DNA from: CAWEFA01 sp963851385
GTDB taxonomy: Bacteria; Bacteroidota; Bacteroidia; Bacteroidales; DTGW01
Direction of reading: 5' to 3'
DNA length: 64,000 bases
Assembly: GCA_963851385.1 (NCBI GenBank)
Contig: CAWKPE010000013.1
Location: 248,001-312,000, forward strand
Shown here: one piece after another, positions 38,740-47,077 of the stretch
Layout of the letters: every line of letters starts with the position of its first letter
Numbering within the stretch: position 1 is the stretch's first letter
Made by a program: the position numbers and the translations under genes
Notes under the pieces: model-generated
Seen by the model: only the letters and a program-made list of their open reading frames with translations
Databases searched by the model: none
What the model was told of the DNA's origin: nothing

Positions 38740-39288
38740 TTACAACTCGGGAGGCCATCTGGATTCAACAGCCTTAAAATCAGCAGATAACTTGCGTGAA
38801 AGAACAAAAAAATAATCCGATAAACGGTTAAGATATTCCATAACTACTTCTGGTACATCATAATCCATTGATAATTTAACAACCAATCTTTCCGCTCTTC
38901 TGCAAATAGTACGGATTACATGGCATAATGAGACCATAGGATGCCCTCCCGGAATAATAAACGAATGGATTGGTGAAAGGTTACTTTCAATTTTATCAAT
39001 TTCTTGTTCCAGATACAAAATATTTTTTTTAGATAATTTAGGAATTTTTACTTTACAATCTTCACAGTCAGATGCAAGTATAGCTGCACAGACCATTAAT
39101 CGATCCTGGATGTGCAATAAAATATCCTGAATTTTATTGTCAGCAAGTTGATCACGCAACAAACCAATAAAAGATATAAGTTCATCTACCGTACCATAAG
39201 CATCTATTCTTGGATGATTTTTAGTCACCCTTTTGCCTCCTATCAGTGATGTCTCTCCTTTGTCTCCAGTTTTGGTATAAATCTTCAT
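38740..39288 (-). CDS. PduO-type cob(I)alamin adenosyltransferase
   Basis: It adenosylates cobalamin to coenzyme B12. Starting at Met 39288 (MKIYTKTGDKGETSLIGGKR), the 182-residue protein has the PduO N-terminal ATP-binding TKTGDKG motif, RIDAYGTVDELISFIGLLRD, and the C-terminal CHVIRTICRRAERLVVKL helix with its conserved Arg-Arg. An upstream Met at 39315 would add nine residues that do not fit the family. B12 synthesis genes are absent from the window, so it probably serves salvaged cobalamin. Confidence 0.93.
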   Translation of the reverse strand: MKIYTKTGDKGETSLIGGKRVTKNHPRIDAYGTVDELISFIGLLRDQLADNKIQDILLHIQDRLMVCAAILASDCEDCKVKIPKLSKKNILYLEQEIDKIESNLSPIHSFIIPGGHPMVSLCHVIRTICRRAERLVVKLSMDYDVPEVVMEYLNRLSDYFFVLSRKLSADFKAVESRWPPEL

Positions 39289-39445
39289 ATAGGATATAAT
39301 ATTGTATTTATGCAATTTATTAATTTAGACTAAATATTCAATATTTATTATATAATTTCTCTTTAGTATCATTATTACAATTTTATTTAAAAGGGAAAAA
39401 CAGTGTGCTAATTATTTTGTTTAATTAATAATTATTTAACTTAGC

Positions 39446-40168
39446 ATGACATTATTTAAATTCATGCAAGGCAAATTATACCTAATACCTTCATTTCTGG
39501 GATCAGAACATCCAAATGAAGTTTTTCCTGAATTAAATAAAAAAATTGTAAACTCAATAAATTATTTTATAGTTGAAGAAGAGCGCACTGCCCGCAGGTT
39601 TCTAAAAAAATTGCTGCCTGAAATTGTTATAGACAATTTGCATTTTATGATTTTAAATGAACATACCAGGGAAGCTGAAATGAATAGTTACATAAAGCCA
39701 TGTTTTGAATTCAATGTCGGTTTGATTTCAGAGGCAGGAGTACCTTGTGTGGCTGACCCTGGTGCACTAATGGTAAAACTTGCACATGAAAAAAATATAG
39801 AAATAGTGCCACTGGTTGGGCCATCGTCTATATTATTGGCATTAATGGCTTCCGGGCTTAACGGGCAAAATTTTGCATTTAACGGATATTTGCCGGTACA
39901 AAGAAATGAGCGGATAAAAATGCTTAAATTTTATGAGAAACGCTCTTATAGCGAAAACCAAACTCAGGTATTTATAGAAACACCTTATCGAAACAAACAA
40001 CTTTTGGAAGACATATTTAATTATTGTGGATATAATACAATGCTATGTATTGCATGCGATCTCTATCTTCCGACACAGTTTATAAAAACCCAAAGTATAG
40101 AAGAATGGAAATCAAAAATGCCGGATATTCATAAACATCCGGCAATATTTGCTTTACATAAGGTTTAG
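39446..40168 (+). CDS. RsmI-like tetrapyrrole-methylase-family methyltransferase
   Basis: The 240-residue protein is a class III SAM methyltransferase. The RsmI-type motif is GLISEAGVPCVADPGALMVK, followed by LVGPSSILLALMASGLNGQN and FNGYLPVQ, then FIETPYRNKQLLEDIFNYCG. RsmI 2'-O-methylates C1402 of 16S rRNA. Here the N-terminal strand (GKLYLIPSFLG) and the shorter length are typical of the related Bacteroidota protein, whose target is not settled, so rRNA methylation is only likely. The first Met may be residue 7 (MQGKLYLIP). Confidence 0.8.
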   Translation: MTLFKFMQGKLYLIPSFLGSEHPNEVFPELNKKIVNSINYFIVEEERTARRFLKKLLPEIVIDNLHFMILNEHTREAEMNSYIKPCFEFNVGLISEAGVPCVADPGALMVKLAHEKNIEIVPLVGPSSILLALMASGLNGQNFAFNGYLPVQRNERIKMLKFYEKRSYSENQTQVFIETPYRNKQLLEDIFNYCGYNTMLCIACDLYLPTQFIKTQSIEEWKSKMPDIHKHPAIFALHKV

Positions 40169-40184
40169 AAATTATTAATTCCTT

Positions 40185-41126
40185 TTATTTATAACTATAT
40201 TTTCTTATATCGTTAATAATTACTTGATAATAAACCGAAGTATAGGGAGGTACATCTATAACATCAAAATATTTTGAATATCCTGAACTACCCCAAGCCA
40301 TATTATAAGGTACAATTATTCTGGCCTCTGAACCTTTATTCAGTTTACTAAATGCGATTTTTAAACCTGGTATTATACTATCAACACCCATAGTATATTT
40401 ACTACTCAGAAATTTTTGCGTCCCAAGTGAAAAAATAGTATCTAACGCTTTAACTTTATATTGAAATATAACTGTATCGTAAGTTGCTGGCATATCTCCC
40501 GTTCCTACTGTATCTATTTTCATATAAATACCATCAGATAAATTATTTTGATTCAACTGCAATGTATCCAAATATCTTTTAATAAATACAAGATCATCAG
40601 CTACAGGATCTTTAATTACCCTGACAAGTTCAACATCTATTATCAAAGTTGAGTATGCCGGTATATTATTCGTAAATCCATATCCATCGTAAGCCAATTT
40701 AGAAGGTACTATTAATCGAGCTTTACCACCTTCTTTCATTTTACATATTCCTTCTTGAAGCCCTGGCAAAGTATATCCGAGATATAATTTAACAGGTCCT
40801 TTATAGGAAATAAATGGCGTAATACCATTCCTTGAGGCAAGTGCAGTATCATTTGTTTGGACCACATTACCATTAATCAAGTACCACGTCGTATTGATAA
40901 GTACATAATCGGTATCGACAGGTGATATACCAGTGCCTGTTTTAGTTTCTATATAATATAATCCATCGGCAGTTGGCGCTACAGTTATATTGTGCGATTT
41001 AATATATTGACTAAGGTTCTCTTGTTCTTCATTTTGCAGATCTTCAGAATCATTTATTGAACATCCCGGCAATAGAAATATTCCATAGAAGCTAATAATT
41101 CCGAGTAAAATTTTTGTCTTCATCAT
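40185..41126 (-). CDS. FKBP-type peptidyl-prolyl isomerase lipoprotein (tandem FKBP)
   Basis: The 313-residue lipoprotein (signal ISFYGIFLLPGC) contains two FKBP domains. The first is about 60-170 (YLGYTLPGLQEGICKMKEGG, ARLIVPSKLAYDGYGFTNNI). The second is about 200-310 (GMYMKIDTVGTGDMPATYD-like start, AFSKLNKGSEARIIVPYNMA). The GldI-like FKBP lipoproteins of Bacteroidota act in the periplasm and some are required for gliding and T9SS function. It is the last of three FKBP genes in one leftward run. Confidence 0.85.
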   Translation of the reverse strand: MMKTKILLGIISFYGIFLLPGCSINDSEDLQNEEQENLSQYIKSHNITVAPTADGLYYIETKTGTGISPVDTDYVLINTTWYLINGNVVQTNDTALASRNGITPFISYKGPVKLYLGYTLPGLQEGICKMKEGGKARLIVPSKLAYDGYGFTNNIPAYSTLIIDVELVRVIKDPVADDLVFIKRYLDTLQLNQNNLSDGIYMKIDTVGTGDMPATYDTVIFQYKVKALDTIFSLGTQKFLSSKYTMGVDSIIPGLKIAFSKLNKGSEARIIVPYNMAWGSSGYSKYFDVIDVPPYTSVYYQVIINDIRKYSYK

Positions 41127-41236
41127 ATTTATTTTTTATAAATTATCATTTTTGTCTTAATTGAGTAATATTTGAATACATTAATATTTTCATATCTGAT
41201 TCATAAGAACTAAAAAAGGTTGCGTGAAATTATATT

Positions 41237-42100
41237 CTAATTTATTTTTTTTATTTCTAATTCAAAAATAAGTGATGTAAATGGAGGTATAATGCCGGTT
41301 GATGAACCGGTTTCTCCAAAAGCAAGTTCAGAAGGCAAAATAACTACAGCCTTTTCTCCTTCCTCCATCATACCGAATGCTTCCTCAAGTCCTTTCACAA
41401 CTTGCCATTCAGTGCCATAAACAAATTGAAATGACTCATGTCTTTTAACGGTTGAATCAAAAAATTTACCGTCCAAAAAGCGACCTTCATAATCTACAGT
41501 AAGTGTATCACCTTTTACCACTTTCCGACCATTCCCTTTTTTGATTTTAATATAATATAAACCGCTTCCCACAGGACTTATGGACAATTTTTGTTCCTGC
41601 ATGTATTGCGAAAGTATCTCTTTTTCATAATCTCCAAAATCCTCAATCCACTTAAGGAATGCCTTCTTTTCATTCTCATATTCTTTAGCACTTTGAATAT
41701 CAATCATGTTGATTTCAATTTTCAAGTCATCATCAGGTCTCAAAAAAGAAGGGAGATTGTTTTGAAGAGTTTTTTTGAAAAAGTTATTTGCACTTATAAT
41801 AAACTCGGCTTTTTCTCCTTTAGCTAACATTGTAAAACATTCATCAACAGAACCCATATATTCCGGTTTAGTAACCTGGAATTTTCGCCTTCCTGAAAAA
41901 AACAAGGAATCCTTTATTGTTTTGTATGAAATATCAAAAGTTACATAATCACCAAATTGAGCCTTTTGATTGTCTTCACCTATTGTCAACAACTTATAAT
42001 ATATACCGCTCCATGTTTTTGAATATCCGGGATATTTTGAAAAATAGTTACATGAATATAAAATTGTAGCGATAAATAAAGTATAAAATATTTTTTTCAT
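41237..42100 (-). CDS. FKBP-type peptidyl-prolyl isomerase lipoprotein
   Basis: The 287-residue lipoprotein (FYTLFIATILYSC) has a degenerate N-terminal FKBP-like half (SVDECFTMLAKGEKAEFIIS) and a complete C-terminal FKBP domain (KKGNGRKVVKGDTLTVDYEG, RHESFQFVYGTEWQVVKGLE, GEKAVVILPSELAFGETGSS). It catalyses proline isomerisation in periplasmic or outer-membrane proteins. It is the middle member of the three-gene FKBP run. Confidence 0.87.
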   Translation of the reverse strand: MKKIFYTLFIATILYSCNYFSKYPGYSKTWSGIYYKLLTIGEDNQKAQFGDYVTFDISYKTIKDSLFFSGRRKFQVTKPEYMGSVDECFTMLAKGEKAEFIISANNFFKKTLQNNLPSFLRPDDDLKIEINMIDIQSAKEYENEKKAFLKWIEDFGDYEKEILSQYMQEQKLSISPVGSGLYYIKIKKGNGRKVVKGDTLTVDYEGRFLDGKFFDSTVKRHESFQFVYGTEWQVVKGLEEAFGMMEEGEKAVVILPSELAFGETGSSTGIIPPFTSLIFELEIKKIN

Positions 42101-42133
42101 TTCAATAATATGTTCATTTACAATAATAAATTA

Positions 42134-42691
42134 TTAATGTCTTTTTAAATTTTCAACTTTAAGCAATTCTACCACATATACAATAATTGACCTTGCCGGG
42201 ATACGATTATCATCACCTACTAAACCATAGGCAAGATGCGGAGGTAAAATAAATCTTGCCTTGTCGCCCTCATGCATGAATAGAATACCTTCGTTAAGTC
42301 CAGATTCAACTTTGTATGAACCAACAATAAAAATTTTGTAACCAGTCGAATCAGAATTATAACAGGACTTGCCATCAAGTAATTCAACATTATATTTCAA
42401 GGTAACCTGCAAATCCGATGAAACTTGTTTCCCATGACCATGTTCAAAGATTTCATACCAAAGTCCGCTGCCTGTTTCTTTCATATTCCATTTGTGCCGC
42501 TTAATATATGCTTTAATATTGTCAGCATCTTTTTTAACCAAATACTTGTTTGCTCGAACTAAAGCTTCATTTTCTTTATTATCGTCAGGTTTGTTTTGTT
42601 CTATAGTTGTAGGACCGCATGTTTCTAATAATAAGCATAATGAAGATACTATTATGCTACTTACCAAACCATTGAACAGTTTCAATTTCAT
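42134..42691 (-). CDS. GldI-like FKBP peptidyl-prolyl isomerase lipoprotein
   Basis: Starting at Met 42691, the protein has a lipoprotein signal (SIIVSSLCLLLETC) and one FKBP domain (MKETGSGLWYEIFEHGHGKQ, GLNEGILFMHEGDKARFILP, AYGLVGDDNRIPARSIIVYV). In Flavobacteriia, GldI-type FKBPs lie beside an NrnA-like DHH phosphoesterase, as here, and support gliding motility or T9SS. Its start overlaps the nrnA end by about 35 bases, so the genes are co-transcribed. An upstream Met at 42727 is less likely. Confidence 0.85.
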   Translation of the reverse strand: MKLKLFNGLVSSIIVSSLCLLLETCGPTTIEQNKPDDNKENEALVRANKYLVKKDADNIKAYIKRHKWNMKETGSGLWYEIFEHGHGKQVSSDLQVTLKYNVELLDGKSCYNSDSTGYKIFIVGSYKVESGLNEGILFMHEGDKARFILPPHLAYGLVGDDNRIPARSIIVYVVELLKVENLKRH

Positions 42692-43697
42692 GACGATAAA
42701 GTTCAAGAAGTTTTTTGAATTTCTCAATAGTTTTCTTCATAGAAAGATTTGATTCACCTCCGGCTGCATTTTTATGTCCTCCACCTTCGAAATGTTGTTC
42801 ACAAAAATTATTTACAGCAAATCCTCCACGCGATCTCATTGAAATTCTGATATTATCTTTCTTTTCAAGAAATAAGACAGTTATATTAACGTCTTCAATA
42901 GAAAAAGGCAGGTTTACAAAGCCTTCAGAATCACCAGGTTTAAACCTGTATTTTTCCATTTCTTTTTTAGTCAAATAAATGTATGCAGTATGAAATTCAG
43001 GTAATACTACCATTTTTTTATTAAGACAATAACCCAAAAGCTTCATACGATTATATGAAAAATTATCATAAACGTGGTTAAATACTTTATCTTTATTAAT
43101 ACCACAAGTTAACAAATCAGCTACTATGATAAAAGTTTCAGGATTTGAGGAATTGAAGCTGAAGCAACCGGTATCAGTCATAATGCCTGTATAAATGCAT
43201 TCGGCAATAGTATTATCGATTAAATTCCTGTCTCCTGCATGAGAAATATATTTATAAACAAGTTCAGCAGTAGATGACACAGGTGTCGTTTATCATGATA
43301 TTGTAAACATTATCGGGCTTGGGATGATGATCAATCAGCACTTTTATTGCATTGGATGAAGAAATTTTCGGGCCTAGATCTTTAAGCCTGGTTACATCAT
43401 TAAAGTCAACACAAATAATAACATTGCTTTCTTTTATTATTTTAGAGGCAATTTTTTGATGTTTATAAAAAACAAGTAATCTGATTTGAAGCCTGCATCC
43501 AATGTAGAAAATGAGGAAAATCGTTGGGAACCATTAAAGAAGATGTGATGTCCTTTTTTCTTCAAATAGTGAAATAAAGCTAAAATTGAACCAATGGCAT
43601 CACCATCCGGATTATAATGCGAAATCAATAATACTTTTCGCGGTTCTCTCAACAGATTGCTTAAGTTTTTTAATTCTATGTTAAAGTCTTTTTTCAA
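42657..43697 (-). pseudogene. NrnA-like DHH phosphoesterase, three frameshifts
   Basis: NrnA-type proteins degrade short RNAs and pAp. The DHH domain opens REPRKVLLISHYNPDGDAIG. Different frames then give VPNDFPHFLHWMQASNQI, VFYKHQKIASKIIKESNV, the metal-binding CVDFNDVTRL and DHHPKPDNVYN, and finally SSTAELVYKYISHAG with the DHHA1 motif FEGGGHKNAAGG. The frame moves by +1 at about 43531 (C), in the A-run 43467-43472, and at 43278 (C). Skipping one base at each recreates the family sequence (for example NDTC-SSTAEL). The full product would be about 345 residues. Confidence 0.85.
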
Positions 43698-43792
43698 ATA
43701 AATATTTAAAAGTTAGTACAATTCAAAGATAAAGAAATTATCATTTAATAAAATGATGTAACCAGGCTCATTTTAGGCTTTCTTAAAATCGT

Positions 43793-43800
43793 TATCTTTG
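43793..43800 (+). promoter_or_regulatory. Bacteroidota-type -7 box before the MBL gene
   Basis: TATCTTTG matches TAnnTTTG 20 bases upstream of the GTG start at 43820, which would give a very short leader. Confidence 0.4.
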
Positions 43801-43819
43801 TCAATCAAAGAAAAAAAAT

Positions 43820-44581
43820 GTGAAGATTACTTTTCTCGGTACAGGCACATCGCAGGGAGTTCCTGTAATAGCTTGCAAATGTAAAGTCTGCCAGTCAAAA
43901 GATTTACGCGACAAGCGATTGAGATCATCTATAATGATTGAAATTAATGGCATAACAATTATTATTGACACCGGACCCGATTTCAGACAACAAATGCTTC
44001 GCGAAAATGTAACTAATATAGATGCAATCCTTTTTACTCATGAACACAAAGATCATACTGCAGGGTTGGACGACATCAGGGCATTTAATTATATTAAACA
44101 AATGCATGTCGACGTGTTTGCTGAAGAACGCGTTCAACTATCATTAAAGAAAGAATTTGCATACATTTTTGCTGAAAAAAAGTATCCGGGTGTTCCTCAA
44201 ATTAATCTCAATACCATTTTTAACCAGGAATTCTTTGTCGGAGATATTAGCATTATCCCAATCAGGGCCATGCACTATCGATTACCAATATTAGGATTTC
44301 GAATTGGAGATTTCACTTACCTAACAGATTTCAATTATATTTCCGATGAAGAAAAAGAAAAAATAATTGGTTCGAAACATATAGTGGTTACTGGCCTTCG
44401 CAAACAAAAGCATATTTCACATTTCACAATTTATGAAGCAATTGCTTTGATTGAAGAACTTAGTCCCATGAGAGGTTATATTACACATTGCAGCCACCAA
44501 TTGGGTCTGTATGAAGAATTGCAAAAAGAATTACCTAAAAATGTAGTACTTGCATATGATGGGCTGAAGATTGAGATGTAG
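43820..44581 (+). CDS. MBL-fold metallo-hydrolase (PhnP/RNase Z-like)
   Basis: The 253-residue protein begins at GTG 43820 (KITFLGTGTSQGVPVIACKC, a Cys-rich zinc-binding strand). It has the metallo-beta-lactamase metal motif LFTHEHKDHTAGLDDIR near residue 73, AMHYRLPILGFRIGD and the late GYITHCSHQLGLYEEL. The architecture is closest to PhnP/YycJ-type phosphodiesterases, which hydrolyse cyclic phosphates or act on nucleic acids; the substrate is uncertain. It diverges from nrnA. Confidence 0.82.
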   Translation: MKITFLGTGTSQGVPVIACKCKVCQSKDLRDKRLRSSIMIEINGITIIIDTGPDFRQQMLRENVTNIDAILFTHEHKDHTAGLDDIRAFNYIKQMHVDVFAEERVQLSLKKEFAYIFAEKKYPGVPQINLNTIFNQEFFVGDISIIPIRAMHYRLPILGFRIGDFTYLTDFNYISDEEKEKIIGSKHIVVTGLRKQKHISHFTIYEAIALIEELSPMRGYITHCSHQLGLYEELQKELPKNVVLAYDGLKIEM

Positions 44582-44612
44582 AAGAAGATTCAAGAATCAA
44601 GATATAAGATAT

Positions 44613-44655
44613 TGACTAAGGAATACTTTTAACCTTTTAACCTTTTAACCTTTTC
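44613..44655. repeat. Short TTTTAACC tandem repeat
   Basis: Three near-perfect TTTTAACC units run to about 44655, between the convergent MBL gene and the following small exported protein. Confidence 0.6.
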
Positions 44656-45229
44656 AGTCAATCATTGCTTTGTATGCAATTCTAACAAGCGCACTTTTCT
44701 TAAAATAGAAAGTAAACCTAACAATGTTGTCATCATCGCTAATAACAACAGTATCACTTTCAAGAGACTTAATACTAAATTTTGATTTAAACGTTTCTTT
44801 AGTCATTCCAATTGATATTCCATTTTTTAAGTTGAATCTTCTATCTGTAATATCAAAATGATTAATCATTTCATTTTGAGAGGTTTTATAGATAGATATC
44901 TCATTTTTCTTGTTTGAAAAATAGAATGCAGTATCAACTGTAGAACTATCATGTACATTGATAACCGGTTGTTTAGAAATACTGAAAAAATTATTTTTAT
45001 TTTTTAATAAAGTTTTAAGCTTAAAACTATTCGTAAATGCATCCGATGCAAAATCATTGCATCGAAAACAATTATCATCGTTGCTATCTGATTCAACAAT
45101 TTCTGCAACATAAGTTGTTGCTTCCTTTTTATTAAATTTGTCGTTTTGTAATGCAGCAATATATCCAGGAAACAAAATACATATTATTAATAAAAAAACA
45201 TAAACATATGTTTTCATGGTATATTTCAT
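44654..45229 (-). CDS. Exported protein of unknown function
   Basis: The 191-residue protein has an N-terminal hydrophobic segment (YVYVFLLIICILFPGYIAAL) and a small, Asp/Asn-rich beta domain with DSNDDNCFRCNDFASD and SIGMTKETFKSKFSI. I do not recognise the family. The C-terminal half resembles the short calcium-poor beta-sandwich proteins (DUF4783-like) common in Bacteroidota, but this is not secure. Confidence 0.6.
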   Translation of the reverse strand: MKYTMKTYVYVFLLIICILFPGYIAALQNDKFNKKEATTYVAEIVESDSNDDNCFRCNDFASDAFTNSFKLKTLLKNKNNFFSISKQPVINVHDSSTVDTAFYFSNKKNEISIYKTSQNEMINHFDITDRRFNLKNGISIGMTKETFKSKFSIKSLESDTVVISDDDNIVRFTFYFKKSALVRIAYKAMID

Positions 45230-45700
45230 TATTTGGAACTAATAAACAAATATAAGGAATTATGATCATAATTGTCATTGAAAATCAGTGAAATATTAAG
45301 TTCTGCTCATTAGTTCTTTTTAGGTAATCAGGCAAAGGCTTAATACTAATAGAATATGACAATAATCTACATCCAATACAACTTCATCATGAACGTTTCA
45401 GATTACGGATTAATCATTGAGCGGAAATGTTATTCCTGTCCCTGAAAATGGAAAAGAAAATAAAATAAAATAAAATAAAAGTAAAAATGAGATAAATTTT
45501 GCAAAAATTTGTACTTTTTTTTAAAAAAAAGACTTAACAATTTGCTTGCAAGTGCTTTTTTAAAATTATTTTTTGTATTTTTAACTAATTACTCTTATTT
45601 ATATTAAATAAATAGTAGTAAGAAGTATTTTGAAATTCAAAATAAATTAAAAAGCGAAAGCCGAAAAGCTTATGAGTAGGCATATTTAATAATAATAATT
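45230..45700. other. Gene-free gap with an AAAAT tandem tract
   Basis: About 470 bases without a credible gene. Five consecutive AAAAT units lie at 45455-45480, in a very A-rich stretch. The last 60 bases, before the lipoprotein gene, hold AAAAGCGAAAGCCGAAAAGC, which may be a leader element; no known riboswitch is recognised. Confidence 0.5.
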
Positions 45701-46285
45701 ATGAGAAAAATGAAAACTTTAATGGTTATGCTAAGTATTGCCATGTTGCTTGTAGTGATTGATTGCAAAAAAGACAATAGTTCCAGTTCTGGTTCATCAA
45801 AGTTTACGGTTGGTTCAACAAGTTATGCATTGACGAGTGGATATATTGAAGATGACAGTAATAGCGCTTATATAGCTCTCCTTTCTTCCGGACTTAATAT
45901 ATCAGGTGAAAATATGACGGGAAGTGGTAATATGGTATTTTTAGAAATTTATCCTGCAACAGCCGGATCTTATGCAGGGACTTATACTTTTAATACCAAT
46001 AGTGATGCTAATACATATAGTATTTGTGAGTATGACTTGAATTTTAGAAATTCTTCTGATACTTATATGTATGACTATGCTGGAATTACACTAGTCGGGA
46101 CTATTACGATTACTAAAAGTGGAAGCAATTACGTAATTAGTATTCCATCATGTTCAGCCTATAGTACGGCCTATGGATCAAATACACCCACAGCTACTAC
46201 TTTCTCGCTATCGTATAACGGAACTTTAACATCAACTAGTACAATAGAAACTATTGGTAAGATGATTAAATTCTCAAAAAAATAG
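45701..46285 (+). CDS. Lipoprotein of unknown function
   Basis: The 194-residue protein has a lipoprotein signal (MLSIAMLLVVIDCKKD) followed by Ser-rich linker SSSSGSSKFTVGSTSYALTS and a beta-sandwich domain with regular Tyr/Gly strands. I do not recognise it. The pattern (linker, about 150-residue beta domain, no catalytic motif) is that of the many small surface lipoproteins of Bacteroidota. A terminator follows at 46321. Confidence 0.75.
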   Translation: MRKMKTLMVMLSIAMLLVVIDCKKDNSSSSGSSKFTVGSTSYALTSGYIEDDSNSAYIALLSSGLNISGENMTGSGNMVFLEIYPATAGSYAGTYTFNTNSDANTYSICEYDLNFRNSSDTYMYDYAGITLVGTITITKSGSNYVISIPSCSAYSTAYGSNTPTATTFSLSYNGTLTSTSTIETIGKMIKFSKK

Positions 46286-46320
46286 TTTAAGTTTTTCGGT
46301 TAAACCATACGTAAAAAAAT

Positions 46321-46360
46321 TCCGACATTTCATTTTAATGAGCTGTCGGGATTTTTTTTG
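46321..46360 (+). terminator. Intrinsic terminator
   Basis: TCCGACA (46321-46327) pairs with TGTCGG (46344-46349), followed by GATTTTTTTT. It ends the small-lipoprotein transcript. Confidence 0.8.
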
Positions 46361-46656
46361 AGTCATTAATGAAGAATAATTTGTCATTTATGACATAATC
46401 TGATAGATTTTTTCAATTGAAACAAAATATATATTAGTCTTACTAGAGAGCTAATAGTAACTCAGTAAAATTTTACTTACTTTCAAATATTTATATACTT
46501 AAATATAAAAAGAAGTATCTAAATCAAATAATAATTTTTCACTACCATAAATAATGCATATAGGAGACTTATTTTATAGGTAATCCTTCGCCGGAAAACA
46601 AAAATTTTTAACTTTGCTGCCCATAATTAATTTATTATTTAATTATCAATCATTCT
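46361..46656. other. Gene-free gap before tRNA-Arg
   Basis: No open frame is seen. TAACTTTG at 46609-46616 is a canonical -7 box for the tRNA. Confidence 0.5.
46609..46616 (+). promoter_or_regulatory. Promoter -7 box of tRNA-Arg
   Basis: TAACTTTG matches TAnnTTTG and lies 40 bases before the tRNA 5' end. A -33 TTCG-type element near 46587 is only a weak match. Confidence 0.5.
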
Positions 46657-46730
46657 GGTCCGGTAGCTCAGTTGGATAGAGCAACAGCCTTCTAAGCTGT
46701 GGGTCACAGGTTCGACTCCTGTCCGGATCA
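46657..46730 (+). tRNA. tRNA-Arg (TCT)
   Basis: Acceptor GGTCCGG pairs with CCGGATC, with discriminator A at 46730. The D-arm is GCTCAGTTGGATAGAGC. The anticodon stem ACAGC/GCTGT encloses loop CTTCTAA with anticodon TCT (reads AGA/AGG). The T-arm is ACAGGTTCGACTCCTGT. CCA is not encoded. Confidence 0.95.
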
Positions 46731-46733
46731 CCT

Positions 46734-46762
46734 GCCCTGAAAACCTTTCAGGGCTTTTTTTA
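46734..46762 (+). terminator. Terminator of tRNA-Arg
   Basis: GCCCTGAAA (46734-46742) pairs with TTTCAGGGC (46746-46754), then TTTTTTTATTTTT. It begins 4 bases after the tRNA. Confidence 0.88.
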
Positions 46763-46787
46763 TTTTTCATATTATAAATATTTTTTG

Positions 46788-47016
46788 ATGGAAGTTAAAA
46801 TTATTGAAAATAAAAAAGAAGATTTGCCGACGATATTAGAGTTTTACGCAGACAAGGATATTGAAGATGGAAATGTATTGTTTTTAAGTAAAGCTTAAGC
46901 AATTTTCGAAAAAATGCAGTTGTTATAAATTATGCATATCTAGTAATTTGATTAGAGAAAGGGCACACAGTTTTTATGAAAAATTGGAATTGAAAAGCAT
47001 GGGTATAGCTTTATGA
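46788..47016 (+). pseudogene. GNAT acetyltransferase relic
   Basis: From ATG 46788 the frame reads MEVKIIENKKEDLPTILEFY and ADKDIEDGNVLFLSKA before TAA at 46896-46898, then AIFEKMQ in the same frame. Further on, RERAHSFYEKLELKSMGIAL before TGA at 47014 is the typical GNAT C-terminus. The middle third with the acetyl-CoA-binding motif is missing. It is a gene of GNAT type with an internal deletion and stops, not a functional enzyme. Confidence 0.65.
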
Positions 47017-47077
47017 TTAAGATTTAAGTTAAGCAAATGCCCATGTGAGAATTCAAGATAATAAATAATTCAACTTA

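Noticed and set aside
46657..46730. Attachment site of an integrated element at the tRNA
   Set aside because: No second copy of the tRNA 3' end and no integrase gene is found in the window.
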